From Clarkia xantiana subsp. parviflora (taxonomy: Eukaryota > Streptophyta > Magnoliopsida > Myrtales > Onagraceae): 64,000 bases of DNA. The notes beneath the pieces were generated by a model that was not told the origin of the DNA, did not search any database, and worked only from the letters and a program-made list of their open reading frames with translations. Below, piece after piece: positions 21,481 to 33,900 of the stretch (position 1 is the stretch's first letter; every line of letters begins with the position of its first letter). The stretch is taken from assembly GCA_036873135.1 (NCBI GenBank), contig JAPTYO010000002.1, forward strand, positions 35,145,452 to 35,209,451, written 5' to 3'. Both the position numbers and the translations under genes were made by a program.

Positions 21481-22883
21481 ACATCTAACAAGATGTCAAC
21501 TATCAAGGAATATATTCTAAGTATTCTCCTATGTCGGCAATCAATGGCAGTCAACAAGGATCAAATAGCAACAATCGTGGTAACAAGCATTAAATATCTC
21601 AAAAATATTTGCTATGTGTTTTATCTTGATTGCAGACAGCATATGAGCTCAATGTACAATAATCAATATAACGACAGACTACTATGTCCTGACACCAACT
21701 AACAATCAACATTGAGCATGCCAAAACATCACTCAAGCCATAGTGCAATGTGTTGACAACAATCACAATGCATAAGGGAAGTTTAACAACTTATCTCTAT
21801 TTTTCCAAAAATTCCAGCACTTAGTAAAATTTTGGCCGATTTGAGAAGCTAATTATCATTGGGAATTTTATCGAACACCTTATTTGCGTGTTAATGTAAT
21901 CTAATTCATGAATGTTTCAAAGGTAAATCAAGACTAAGCAAAGTCACGAAAGGTCCAGCCATACCCGGAATTGGACTAACCTCACCGAGCCGATCAAAAC
22001 CCCGCGCGAATCACCGTGAACCACCGCCGGACCGACCACGCGTCACCACGGATCCACCCACGCGCCGCTGCTGGTTGCTTCACGCGCCGCCGCTCGGTTC
22101 AGCCACGTCCGCCCTTCCTTCACCGGAGTTACACTGGTGACGACCACAATGTGATCACTCCGAAATTTCTTGGTCTCCAAGTGTGCTAGACCCCAAATTT
22201 GTCACTCCAAATTTTTCTTCTTCTTCAAGAAAGGAGAGAACACTAAAAGCTACTAATGGTGAAGGATTAACTAATGGATATTTTCTCTGCTAAATCTATC
22301 CATCATTATTTATGGGTACATCCTAAAACTTTAATTATTTCTTACTAAGTCCTCAAATAGCATGTTTACATGTTGTCATCTCCTTATTTCAACACTTAGA
22401 ATTTTCTAAGTATGCTATGACTATATGCTATGCACACATGATTTAGTACACACATGACACAACATACGCATGACTTCACACACGTTATATCATCTTAAAT
22501 GCATGATTCGTGTCTTTTATTATTATCACATGATTATTTGCATGATTTAATTATCAATCGTCTATTCACATCTTTCACATTCATGTTGACATCACATTCA
22601 TGTTGACGTCATATATCATGTTCGCATGCTTCCATGATGATTATTGCATAAGTTCATAAGCATGTGCGCATTGTTTATTGTTCACTGTTAAATGTATATT
22701 ACTGGTTGCGCTAATCATGTCAACAGTTAACATACCTCTTGACAAAAATTAAAGTGGAGCGAAATCGAAGCCGTCGCGCTCAATTGTCAAACAAGCCACC
22801 CCTGAGGTCAACTCCGAACCTAAATTGGGCTTATATCCTATCTTAAAATAGAGTCAAGTATGGTTTGAACCGTTACTTGACTC

Positions 22884-22892
22884 GGGGGCAAG
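22884..22892 (+). promoter_or_regulatory. Polypurine tract of the LARD
   Basis: GGGGGCAAG directly precedes the 3' LTR start TGATGG, the expected place for the plus-strand primer. Confidence 0.65.
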
Positions 22893-23657
22893 TGATGGAT
22901 ATCTGCCCAATCGGGTTCGTATTTACATTCCGGACTTCGTAAACACGTCGAAAACCACAAACGGATCCGAAAAACAAATACCCGAGGAATAAAACGGTCC
23001 GGACGCACGTATGCGTCCGGACCGGAACCTCCGGATTGCTCTAGGTAGTCCGGACCACGCCGGATGTCGAATCTGACGTGGTCCGGACTACTAATGGGTA
23101 GCGCGCGCATCCTTTTTTATCGTCCGAACACTGAGTAAAAGAGTTCTCCTAGGCCAAACTTAAACAAACCAGACGACGATTCTTACTTTCCTATAAACCG
23201 GTGTTGAACCGCACAAAAACCGGGTTCGGTTCTAAGGTTGCCTATAAATAGGAGACCTTGGCCACCCATTTTGACAAATTCTCATATATATTCTCAAGAG
23301 ATATGGCCTAGAAGCTCTGGCCTCTCTCTAGGATTTTCTCTCTTTAGACTCTCATTTAAGCATCGGAGAGGGCTCAACCAGCACCACCCCCCGCTCTCCG
23401 TGCTGGTTATTGTCCCGTGTGCAGGTTAAGTCGCGCGAAGGAGATAAGCTTACCTTACCGACAAGCTTGCCCAGCTGTCAACCGTCAATCATCAACTGTC
23501 AATCGGCAGCCGTCAACCGTGCACAGCCGACAACCGTCAACCGCGCACCGGTCATCGACCCCTTGCCGTCATCAAATAATCCGCTTCTGATACCCGACGT
23601 GTCCCCATACCCGAAGTGCCGAAGAGTCCGACTACCCGGTTGGATTTGGACGCAACA
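22893..23657 (+). repeat. 3' LTR of the LARD
   Basis: This 765-base partner of 13574-14325 has the same start, TATAAATA box (23243-23250), interleaved repeat motif and GACGCAACA end. It is followed by CCAAC, one base different from the CCAAT before the 5' LTR. Confidence 0.9.
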
Positions 23658-25614
23658 CCAACCGACCACCAGTAAACCTATGGAAGATGGCTGTGAAAGA
23701 GTTCACATTATCGTCGTTCTCCATCCAATAGATCAGTCCTTTAAAACGGTTTTAATCGCAAATTACTGGAACGTGAATTTTAAAACAAGCATACTTGATC
23801 TTGGCTTTCCCAATGCCCTTTTTATTTTGGAAAAATAATCCGATGAATACACTCATGCATATATAATTCTACTATCCATGTAAATTATCATACGCCAGTA
23901 ACATTCATCATACAAACCACCACTCATGCTTATGTGTCATGCGTCTAATGTTCCGAGGAACTCATGCTTGCATATATAATTCTACTTCCAAGTAAATTAT
24001 CAAATGCGGCTACATCCTCAACATTCTAGCATACATGTCAAACATGTATCATTCACATCCATCATACACATTTAGCGACTGGTTTTAGATTTTAATTAAT
24101 TTTAAACATTAGGGGCTGATTTGCAATTCATGCTTATATTCAATCACGCAACATTGTAGACATGAATCCTAGGCATTTCCAACCATCACAGCATGTCTAT
24201 CCTAGTGCGCATTCCATATATTTAACCAGGGCTCCGCCCACAATATGCAATATCCAGCTAGCTTGACTCAGTCAAGACAACATTTCTAATCATGCATAAA
24301 TATATATTAAACAATAAACAATTGCAATTCAGCCCACTAATTTAACCAGTCCCAAAACATTTATCTCCAAGATCCATCCCCATAATCGAAACAAGGCATA
24401 AAAGTTAGCAAACCTTGAGCACTGTGTAGGCCTTTTAAGGTTAAAAAACATTTGGATTTTAAAACTTGACCTCCCTATTTTAATTGACTTGAATTCGGTT
24501 TTAAAAAAATACGGTTCGGTTCAGTCAATTTCGGTCCAATTTGGTCCGGTTCGGTCCCGGTCTGAAAATCCGATTTGGTTCGGTAAAATCCGTTTCGATT
24601 CGGCCCGGTTTTAATTTTAAAAATCTGGTTCGGTCCGAACCGGTCCAATAAAATAGGGTTCGGTTCAACACTCAAAATTGGTTTGGTTATATCCACTTAG
24701 TTACCCCGGTCCGACCCAATTAGGTCGAACCGATTGAGAAAACCCGTTTAATTTAAATTCGTCCCGGTTTGACATACTGGACCGGCCCAATAATTAAAAT
24801 TTAAAAAAGGTTGGGCCGAAATGTTTACTTGTGGCCCAAGTAGGGTTTCAAAGTCCAAAAATATTTAACTTGGCCACCAAATAACATTAACTATATAAAA
24901 ATAATTTCCAATATTAAATATATATATATTTCGGCCAAAATAATTACATATATATATTTATTGCCAAGATTCTATCTTTAAGACTAAATAAGTCAACAAT
25001 ATATATATATATATGTATATGTATGTATGAAAAATTCGGCACATACATATAAATATATATTTAATTTATTGTCAATATCTTAAATAGGGAAACACATATA
25101 TTAACAATATATTTTCTCAATCTTTTAGGTAACTAAAATATATCAATAATATCTTTAACGTATTAAAATGTTTAGATATATTGATAGTTATATATATTTC
25201 TATATATTAATGAGAATCTATCATAATGTTCCCAATTATAGATATATTGTTACCTAGTTTAAAATTAAAATATGGTAAACAATATTGTTTAAAATTTCTG
25301 CCGAAAATTTTATCCCTTGGTGCCTAAGAAATTAAAAATTTTACTTGTAAATCACCTAGGGTTTCGGCCAAGAACACAAAAATTGGGAACAAGTGGTCAA
25401 ATTTTAATAAGATCTGCAATCCAATGTTTGACTTTGATAAATATCACCCTTTTCTTAAAGATCACGAACATCAAATTTCCTAAGAACATCATGAAAATTT
25501 CGGACCTCACATAAACCCTAAAAATCGAAATTTGTAAAATCCCCTTTCAAAATTTCGGTCCAAAGTTTAAATTTCAAAAACACCAATTTATCAAAATCAT
25601 GAACTCCTAACACA
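23658..25614 (-). other. Copia A leader, AT-rich, no gene
   Basis: This joins the copia A primer site to the LARD insertion point. Part of it (24475-24790) is a string of GGTTCGGTCC and CGGTTTT-like repeats, which gives a frame with F-G-P-N runs but no protein signal. From 24880 to 25270 it is very AT-rich with TA-dinucleotide runs (for example 24998-25022). Confidence 0.5.
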
Positions 25615-25627
25615 GGCTCTGATACCA
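25615..25627 (-). promoter_or_regulatory. tRNA-Met primer binding site of copia A
   Basis: The minus strand reads TGGTATCAGAGCC, the classical initiator tRNA-Met primer site of plant copia elements, one base inside an LTR ending TAACA. Confidence 0.85.
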
Positions 25628-25628
25628 C

Positions 25629-26235
25629 TGTTAGATTACGGGGAGTAATCACTACGGAAACTAAATCTTGGTACATGCTAGTAATCGAAATTACGCAGAG
25701 GAAGATTCACACATACATCTACAGTTGTCCGTAGTCCCAAGATCTTTGCAGGAGGGAGTTCACGATCCTCCGGTCGGCACCCGTAGGGGTTCTTGTGAAG
25801 GAAGTCCTACGTGGTATATTCTTCACAGCAAAGCCTCTGATCGATTCTTGGCAATGGACAGATCTCTGGAGTGTTTGCTCGAAGGCAAATTGGCACACCC
25901 TTGGTGAGGTAGTGGTTCGGCCGAAATATGGTGTTCTTGGGGGAAGGGTTTTCTCTCAAAACACCACTAAAAGAGAATTGTGATTAACCTTAAAACCCCT
26001 AACTCTCCATATATATATATAGGAGTAAAGTGGACTTTGTCCACTTTTCTTCAACCCTAATTTCGGTCGGTCATGTATAGTATAGGGAGGTCAAATTTTG
26101 GGCCTCTCATGTCAAATGAAATTTGGGTCTGGCCCAATATCCTAAAGTGACATGTACTCAATTAATTTAAGTAACACATACATATAATGAGCTTTCATTT
26201 ACGGCGTCCATCCATATGGTTACAAAAATAACCAA
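25629..26235 (-). repeat. 5' LTR of copia A
   Basis: On the minus strand the LTR ends CTAACA next to the primer site. It aligns with the copia C LTR (50069-50673) through shared segments such as CCAAGATCTTT, GGTTCTTGTGAAGGAA and TCTCATGTCAAATGA. The outer boundary near 26235 is approximate. A TATATATATATAGG segment (26010-26024) may be its TATA region on the other strand. Confidence 0.65.
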
Positions 26236-27879
26236 ACCGAACCGGAATATTCCATAGACAATTCAACAATGTGTATTCGGAGGAAGGTAATGAATTAGAA
26301 AGGAGCTTCAGTTCATTTAATATTGAGTCAAATTCCTTTCTTTCCTTATATGTGCCCCTAACGATCTTATTCTTTAGCGAGATACCAGCCGTTGGACTTA
26401 TGCAATCTACACGGTTCAAAATTGACATTACCTATGGTGCAAATCGTTTCTCATTACCGACTCTACTACCTCAAACTGACTATAATAATATTTTAAAAAA
26501 CAAACATTTTATGAGAAATTGATAATTTCTCAATTCTTCTTTAATTGATAACATAATCACAAGAGACTTCTTTTTTAAATTATGGCAAATTTGTATTGTC
26601 AATTATGTTTAGACTATAAATCAACTATATACTCCCATTTCTCCCAAAAAAAAAAGAGATTATATGCTCCTAAAATTTACGTAATATATATTTCTCAATT
26701 AGTTTAATTTTCTCCTTTTTTTATGTCAAATTTGGGATTAATTTGAACTATTCAAATTCACAATACTGGTGTTGACTGTTGTTCCTCTGATCGCCTCACG
26801 AGATTTGAGAAAGTTGTTTTCTTTTAATATAAATAATCAAATTATCCACCATTTAGCTTTTGAGTTTAAGAATTAATTTTTTTTCGATATGATGGGAATT
26901 CAAATGTAATCTAATTGAAAATTGGAACTGATAGAGAGCATGTTGTCGCCATTGATATTGCTAACCTAGTCTTTCTTAGCATCAAGATAATGAAGCTTCA
27001 TATGGGGCTTGATTGATTATATCACTATTTTTTTAAAAAGAATTCGTTAAAAAAAACTTTAAATGAACTTTTTTTTTTTACAAAATTTAATCCGTATGAT
27101 AATAATTTAATAAACAACATTTTATGAGAAATTGGTAATTTCTCAATTATTTAATTTAATTGAATGTGTAATAGTTTCATAATAATAATAACCAAAAATA
27201 GTTCAACCAAAAACACTTAAAAATTTAAGTCACTGTGATGATGTTAACAATGTAACTACCATTGATACGACGGAGGGAAAAAAATAGCTTCTTTTAAAGG
27301 CGGCAATCTCCTCAATGATAGGAAGAGGAGACCAGTTCGCGCCGACCTAATTTACTCCGCCATCTTCCGACAACCCACGATGAGTTCCTCTCTCCAGGTT
27401 GGCACCGACCTAATTTCCTTAGATCTCTTCGATTTAGCTATCCATGACTAGGTGTTTTTGGTTATTGGGTGCTCAATTCATGTCTTGGAGTTTATTCGCC
27501 ACCGATCGTGTCTTTGAAGCTCCATTGGCGTAGATCTTTCTGGTTTGATAGGTTTGGTTTATTGGAATCTGAAAATCACGCTTGCGGTCCAACTGAGTAA
27601 GGGATCTCTCTTGATTTTAGATCATGGCTCATTCTTAGTTGCTCTCAATTGGAGATAATATTAGCTCAAGGTTACTATTATCTTGAAGCTTATTTCTTGA
27701 TTTGGATGAACCCTACTTTGTAATGGGGCTCACAGGAAAAAAAATAACAATCATCATCATGAAACTCAAAGATCATGGTTTTGTCAGTAGTGGGATTTGG
27801 GGTGTTAATTCATGCTAATTGTTGAATCAATAAATGATTTGCTTTCACTGCCGTGCTTCTTTTAGGATTTTTGCTTCAG
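26236..27879. other. AT-rich intergenic DNA upstream of the host gene
   Basis: No coding frame of note. Two direct copies of about 45 bases containing ACATTTTATGAGAAATTG lie near 26500 and 27110, probably remnants of a repeat. From about 27290 the base composition changes and two GCRCCGACCTAATTT copies occur (27338 and 27401). This region may be the promoter and 5' untranslated exon of the host gene, with a possible short upstream frame starting ATGAGTTCC at 27379. Confidence 0.4.
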
Positions 27880-27909
27880 ATTCTCTGTCGTTAGGCAACT
27901 GAAGTAGGC

Positions 27910-30900
27910 ATGGAAATAGTGAGGAATCCGTGGCAGGTAATTTTGACAATGAGGAGGCAGCATAGATTCTTTTGCTTGAGAGCTCTTAGTTGAAAGTTGG
28001 TTATTTTTTGTAGAGTTCTTACAAAGGTTTGGCACTGAAACAACCTGGTATATCCTTTCGCACATCAAAGTGCCATTTTTGTTTAAGGTACTCATGTTTT
28101 ATCTTATGCTGCAATTATCAAATTCATCTCATAAGATTGAGATATCATCATCTATCTGTTATGAATAATTGAAATATTTCAATATGCAGAGCACAATCTC
28201 CTCAGTTTTGCTTCCAAAATGTCACGTCTTTAAAAGTCTCTGCTTTTAAAGATAGTCATGTGAATGAGGGTTTAAGACCTGCAACAGTATCACAAAATTA
28301 CGTCAAACCTTCCTATAAACCAAACAAGAATGAGGAAACAGTATCTGAATCTCCAAAAGCTCAAGAAATTCCAATGTCAGCTGCTGTTCACAGCTTATTC
28401 AAGAAATGGGTAATGGCATTATCTGCACAATCTTCTGATGGTAATTTCTTGAGAGGAGTCGGTCCAGAAGTAGAGACCAAGGCTCAAGTGACAAAGAAAA
28501 TTGGCATTATGAAAAATTCGTGGTGCTACTTTTGGAGTCTCGATGCTATACTGAAGATTAATATGCTGATATTGTAAGTGCAATACCTTTTTTTGTTGCT
28601 TCATACAACTTCCTAATTTGCATTGCACTAATTACCAAAAGTTACATCTTGAGCATTTTTTTTTAATAAATCTTCTACTATGTCGATATAGTTTTTACTT
28701 TCTCTAACTGCCGATACTGTATTTGTACAAATGGCTAGAACCTACTTATTTTGCAGTGAAAATTACATCTTTTTAGAGATTTGACATAGTCTGTTACGGA
28801 TGCATTTGTGGGTCGGCATTACACTAGGAAGAACCGACTGGTTTAGGGATTCTAGAATTTGTTGGAGTAGGAAAAATCTAGGCCTAGTTTGGATTATCAA
28901 TAAAAGCTTAGATTTGAATAAGTTTAAAATAAATATTAGTTTCTTAATAAGGAGTCAATCAGTTGAATTATGATTAGGTTTTCCTATTTGAGTATTTTCT
29001 ATTTTGTATGATCTAGTCCTTTATAATGACTAGAAGATTATAATAAAAAATAAGTAGAAATTTTACCTCAATTGTTGAGAAGGGGTTCTCCTTCAAATCG
29101 AGCTCAACAATTGCGCGTGGCAAGAAGGCCATTCGGCCGGCACAGACACATCATTCGTATTCTCTCCGATCTTGTGACCTGGGACGTAACAATTTGGTAT
29201 CAGAGCCAGACAAGATGGGATATAACTTCAGTTCAGTTGTAATGGCTGAAAGGGAGAAGAATGAGGTCGGATTCAGCAGCGTGGAGGCCAAAGTAACATA
29301 TGTGGAAGAAAGTCTCAAGAATCTCCATACGGCCGTGGAGCAGCTGACCGTGGCATTCCACATGGACAAGGCCAACTCAGACGCGTCCCCAACTGAACCA
29401 ACCAGCCCTCAACTACAGCCTCCGAGTGAGTAATCTTCCCGAACCAGGGAAATGTCCAACCAACCCTCAGCTCGGTCTCAAATAGGGATGCTGGTGCCGA
29501 GATACATGAAGTTAGAGTTCCCCACTTTCGATGGATCCGAAGACCCGTTAGTATGGCTGCATCCCTGTGAGCAGTTCTTCAATCACCAAGGCACCGAAAA
29601 GTCAGAAAGGGTCAGAGTCGTAGCCTTTCACATGTTAGGCGAAGCACAATTATGGCATTATCAAGAGGGGCTAGAGAAGCCGGAGCTTTCTTGGGACGAA
29701 TTCAGGAAGGCTTGCTCATTAAGGTTCGGACCTCCGGAGGGACACAATCCGTTGGGCGAATTGGTGTGTTTAAAACAAACAGGAACAGTCGAGCTGTACC
29801 AACGACAGTTCCAGGAGAAACTGGCAAGGGCGGGCCGACTCGTAAGAGTCGATCAACATGTGAACCTCTTCATGGCTGGGTTGAGCGAGTCGTTACGGCT
29901 GGATGTCCAGTTAAATAAACAACTAGATTTAGCAACCGCCATGAGCCTAGCCCGGGCCTTCGAACAACGGCTGCAGTCTAAACGGACCGAGCAGAGTCGA
30001 AGAGAATGGGCACCTAGGAACAAGCTGGCAGCATTGACGACTGCTCCCCATTCCAAGCCAACAGGGACAACGGCTAGCCCTCAGTTCGTGCGTCGGTTGA
30101 GCAGATCTGAGATGGTTGAAAGATGGGCTAAGGGTCTTTGTTACAACTGTGACGAACAGTACTCTATCGGCCACCAGTGCAAGAAGCTCTTTTGGCTGGA
30201 AATCGAAGATGAGATGATCGAGGAGGGAAAGGAATCGACCGAGGAGGAGCCTACAATCTCGCTTCATGCCATAACAGGACGCAGAAACATGGAAACGATG
30301 CAGCTGGCAGTCCGTCTTGATGGGCATGTATTGCTGTGCTTGGTCGATTCAGGCAGCACGCACAACTTCATTAATGCCAGGGCAGCAAAGCAAGTAAAGC
30401 TCAGTGGCAGCCAAACATCGGGAGCAAGTGTGGCCATCGCCAACGGGGACCGACTCAACAGTTTCGGAGTCTGTCGACAGGTGAAATTTTCTGTTGACAC
30501 AATCAACTTCACAGCTGACTTCTATATCATTCCACTGCAAGACTTCGATATTGTCTTGGGAATCCAATGGCTGCGACTGTTAGGGTCGATCGTGTGGAAC
30601 TTCGTTGACCGCACCATGCGGTTTGTGTGGCAAGAAAGGGCAGTTTTACTGCAGGGGAATGAGGCGAAAGCAGCCACGAAGCTTTATCAGATGAAGATCG
30701 AAAATGTAGACCACCGAATATTGGAGCAATTGTTAGGAGAGTTAGACGATTTATTCAGGGAGCCGACATGATTACCACCACTTCAGGAATGCGATCACCG
30801 AAGTTGCTTGCTCCCTAACACGGCTCCGGTGGTCGTCCGACCCTACCGCTACCCTCATCGACAAAAAGATGAAATCGAGCGACAGTGCGCCCAACTGCTC

Positions 30901-33900
30901 CAGCAAGGTGTAATTCGGACTAGCCGCTCCCCGTTTTCTTCTCTGGTTCTATTAGTTCCTAAACAAGACGGGTCGTGGAGGCTCTGCGTCGATTACCGCG
31001 AAATGAATTCGCGGACTGTGAAGGATAAATTTCCGATTTCGGTGGTAGATGAACTTCTCGATGAGCTCAAGGGTGCGAAGTACTTTTCGAAGTTAGACCT
31101 GCGATCAGGTTTCTTCCAGGTCCGTATGAACAAGGGCGACATTGAAAAGTCGGCTTTCCGAACACACCATGGCCACTTTGAATTCTTAGTGATGTCGTTT
31201 GGCCTCACGAACTCACCATCCACATTCCAGGCTCTAATGAACGAGGTTTTTCGGCGTTATTTACGTACGTGTGTACTCGTTTTCTTTTACGATATTCTGG
31301 TTTTCAGCCCCACGTAGGAAGCACATATGGAGAACCTCCGGAGGGTGTTGGAGCTGTTGCGAACACACCACCTTTATATTAAGGCGTCCAAGTGCGAATT
31401 CGGCAAGCTTGAAATCGCGTATTTGGGACATGTCATTTCAGCCGCAGGTGTGGAGGCTGACCGCTCGAAGATTCGAGCAATCGATTGCTGGCCGCAACCA
31501 CATAACACCACTACGCTAAGGTGTTTTCTGGGGCTGGCAGATTACTACCGGAAGTTTATCCGGGATTTCGGCATTAAAGCAGCTTCGCTGACAAAGATGT
31601 TGAAACGCCAAGCATTCCAATGGGACGAGGAGGCACTTGTTGCTTTCCATGACCTCAAGTTAGCTCTCTCATCAACACCGATGTTGGCCTTGCCCGATTT
31701 CGACAAGGAATTCGTGGTGGAATGCGACGCATCAGGTTTGGGAATTGGGGCCGTGTTGCAGCAGGATGGCCACCCAATTGCATTTTTCAGCCGACAACTA
31801 GCTCTGCGACACCACAAACTAACCGCCTACGAACGGGAATTAATCGGGTTAGCCAAGGCTGTGCAGCATTAGCGACCGTACTTGTGGGGGCGGCAATTCC
31901 GAATCCAAACCGATCACTATAGCTTGAAGTACCTCTTGGAGCAGAGTCTGACCACGCCTCCTCAGCAGCATTGGCTGAGCAAGCTTCTGGGCTACGACTT
32001 TACGGTGGAGTACCGTGCCGGAAGGTTGAACACAGTGGCCGACGCATTGTCTCGACAATCGGCCGAACCGTCCCTATTTGCTCTAAGCCAACCCAAGAGC
32101 AATTTTGCTAGATACTATTAAAGAAGAATTGCTCTGATCGCCTCATCTACAAGAGATCATGGAGCTGGTTCACCGAGGCGAGCTGGAGGCACCATGGTTG
32201 ATCCAAGACGGGCTACTATTTTACAAGGGACGGTTGTACCTCCTATCCTCCTCCGAATTGGTGGCTACGGTATTATCAACATACCATGACTCCACTCATG
32301 AAGGAGTACAGAAGACATTGCATTGTATTCGGGCCGACTTCTATTGGAAGGGGATGAAAAAAGATGTCGCGGCGTATGTCGCTTCCTGCCCGACCTGCCA
32401 AAAACACAAATCCGAGCACCTTAACCCGACAGGTCTGCTGCAGCCTTTACAGCTGCCGACACAGGTATTTGCTGATGTATCCATGGACTTCATTGATGGT
32501 TTGCCGAAATCGTGGGGAAAGACTATGTTGCTCGTCGTCGTAGACCGTTTCTCAAAGTACGCCTACTTTTTTCCAGTGGCGCATCTGTACACAGCTGCCC
32601 GAGTATCTAATGTGTTCTTTGAACAAATCATTCGCCTACATGGGATTACGGAGACCATCACTTGTGATCGTGATGTGGTGTTCACAAGCTCGTTTTGGCG
32701 TGAGTTGTTCCGTCTATGCGGCACCAAGCTGCACTTCTCGACAGCCTATCACCCGCAGACGGACGAACAGACAGAGGTGGTAAACCGAACCATCGAAATG
32801 TACTTGCGTTGTTTGGTTGGGGACTTCCCGAACAAATGGGTATCATGGGTTGCTTGGGCCGAATTCTGCTACAACACCTCGTTCCATACGTCCCTACAAA
32901 CAACTCCCATTTAGGTGGTTTATGGTCGCGATCCACCTCGCTTATTGTCCTACAATGCAGGTTCTTCTAGGGTGGATGCTGTCGACTCTGCATTGCAAGA
33001 GCGAGATGAAGCCCTTCATGTAATCCATCAACGTCTGCAACTGGCGCAACAGAGGATGAAAATACGTTACGATAAAGGTCATAGGGAGGTCGAATTTGCT
33101 CCAGGCGCCATGGTGTGGCTCCGTCTACACCTGCATCAGCGTGCACACTTGGAAGCTTAGCCGCATAAACTCTCGCCACGCTACTATGGACCTTTTGAGG
33201 TGTTGCGCCGCATCGGAACAGTAGCATATGAGCTGCGTCTACCGGAAGGAAGTCGTATTCACAATGTCTTCCACGTTTCGTTACTCAAGGAGTTTAAAGG
33301 AGAACCACCAGCCATGGCGTCGGTTCTGCCTTCCACCACAGAGGGACCAGTAACTATCGAGCCAGATTCGGTGATACGAGCCAGACTTAACCGAGGATTA
33401 GCCGAATTTTTGGTACAATGGAAGGGTCTGCTACAAGAGGAAGCGACTTGGGAACCAGTGGAAACCTTTCGAGCTGCTTACCCGGACTTTGAGCTCGAGG
33501 ACGAGCTCATTTTGCAGGCAGGAAGTAGTGTTACAGATGCATTTGTGGGTCGGGTTTACACCAGGAAGAACCGACAGGTTTAGGGATTCTAGAATCTGTT
33601 GGAGTAGGAAAAATCTAGGCCTAGTTTGGATTATCAATAAAAGTTTAGATTTGAATAAGTTTAGAATAAATCTTAGTTTCTTAATAAGGAGTCAATCAGT
33701 TGAATTATGATTAGGTTTTCCTATTTGAGTATTTTCTATTTTGTATGATCTAGTCCTTTATAATGGCTAGAAGATTATAATAAAAAATAAGCAGAAATTT
33801 TACTTCAAATCCTGAGAAGGGTTAGAGCTCTCCTTCAAATCGAGCTCAACAATTGCACGTAACAAAAAGGCCATTCGGCCGGCACAGGCACAGCATTAGT

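Larger units (their letters stand above)
15054..22892 (+). other. Non-coding interior of the LARD
   Basis: No gag, protease, RT, RNase H or integrase motif was found on either strand. Open frames are short and of unlikely composition. The stretch contains several tandem-repeat fields, listed separately, and many dispersed purine-rich segments. The last 50 bases hold AAATAGAGTCAAG and the polypurine tract. Confidence 0.7.
13574..23657 (+). mobile_element. Large non-autonomous Tat-like element (LARD)
   Basis: The 10.1 kb element is bounded by two related LTRs (13574-14325 and 22893-23657). It has a primer site after the first and a purine tract before the second. Flanking bases are CCAAT on the left and CCAAC on the right, a 5-bp duplication with one change. 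Apart from a gag N-terminal stub (14377-15053) the 8.6 kb interior has no recognisable coding sequence and is full of tandem repeats. Without pol it would have needed proteins from a related Tat element. It is inserted in copia A. Confidence 0.8.
9535..26235 (-). mobile_element. Ty1/copia element A, split by two Tat insertions
   Basis: Read on the minus strand: LTR (about 26235-25629), tRNA-Met primer site (25627-25615), a long leader (25614-23658), the inserted LARD (23657-13574), more leader (13573 to about 11400), a spacer, RT and RNase H. The RNase H is cut at 9535 by element F. Gag and integrase coding sequence is not recognisable, so the copy is degraded or belongs to a defective subfamily. 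Copia B (52581-57050) has the same order in the opposite orientation. Confidence 0.65.

Noticed and set aside
24475..24696. Frame with repeated F-G-P-N residues
   Set aside because: It comes from CGGTTCGGTCC-like simple repeats in the copia A leader.
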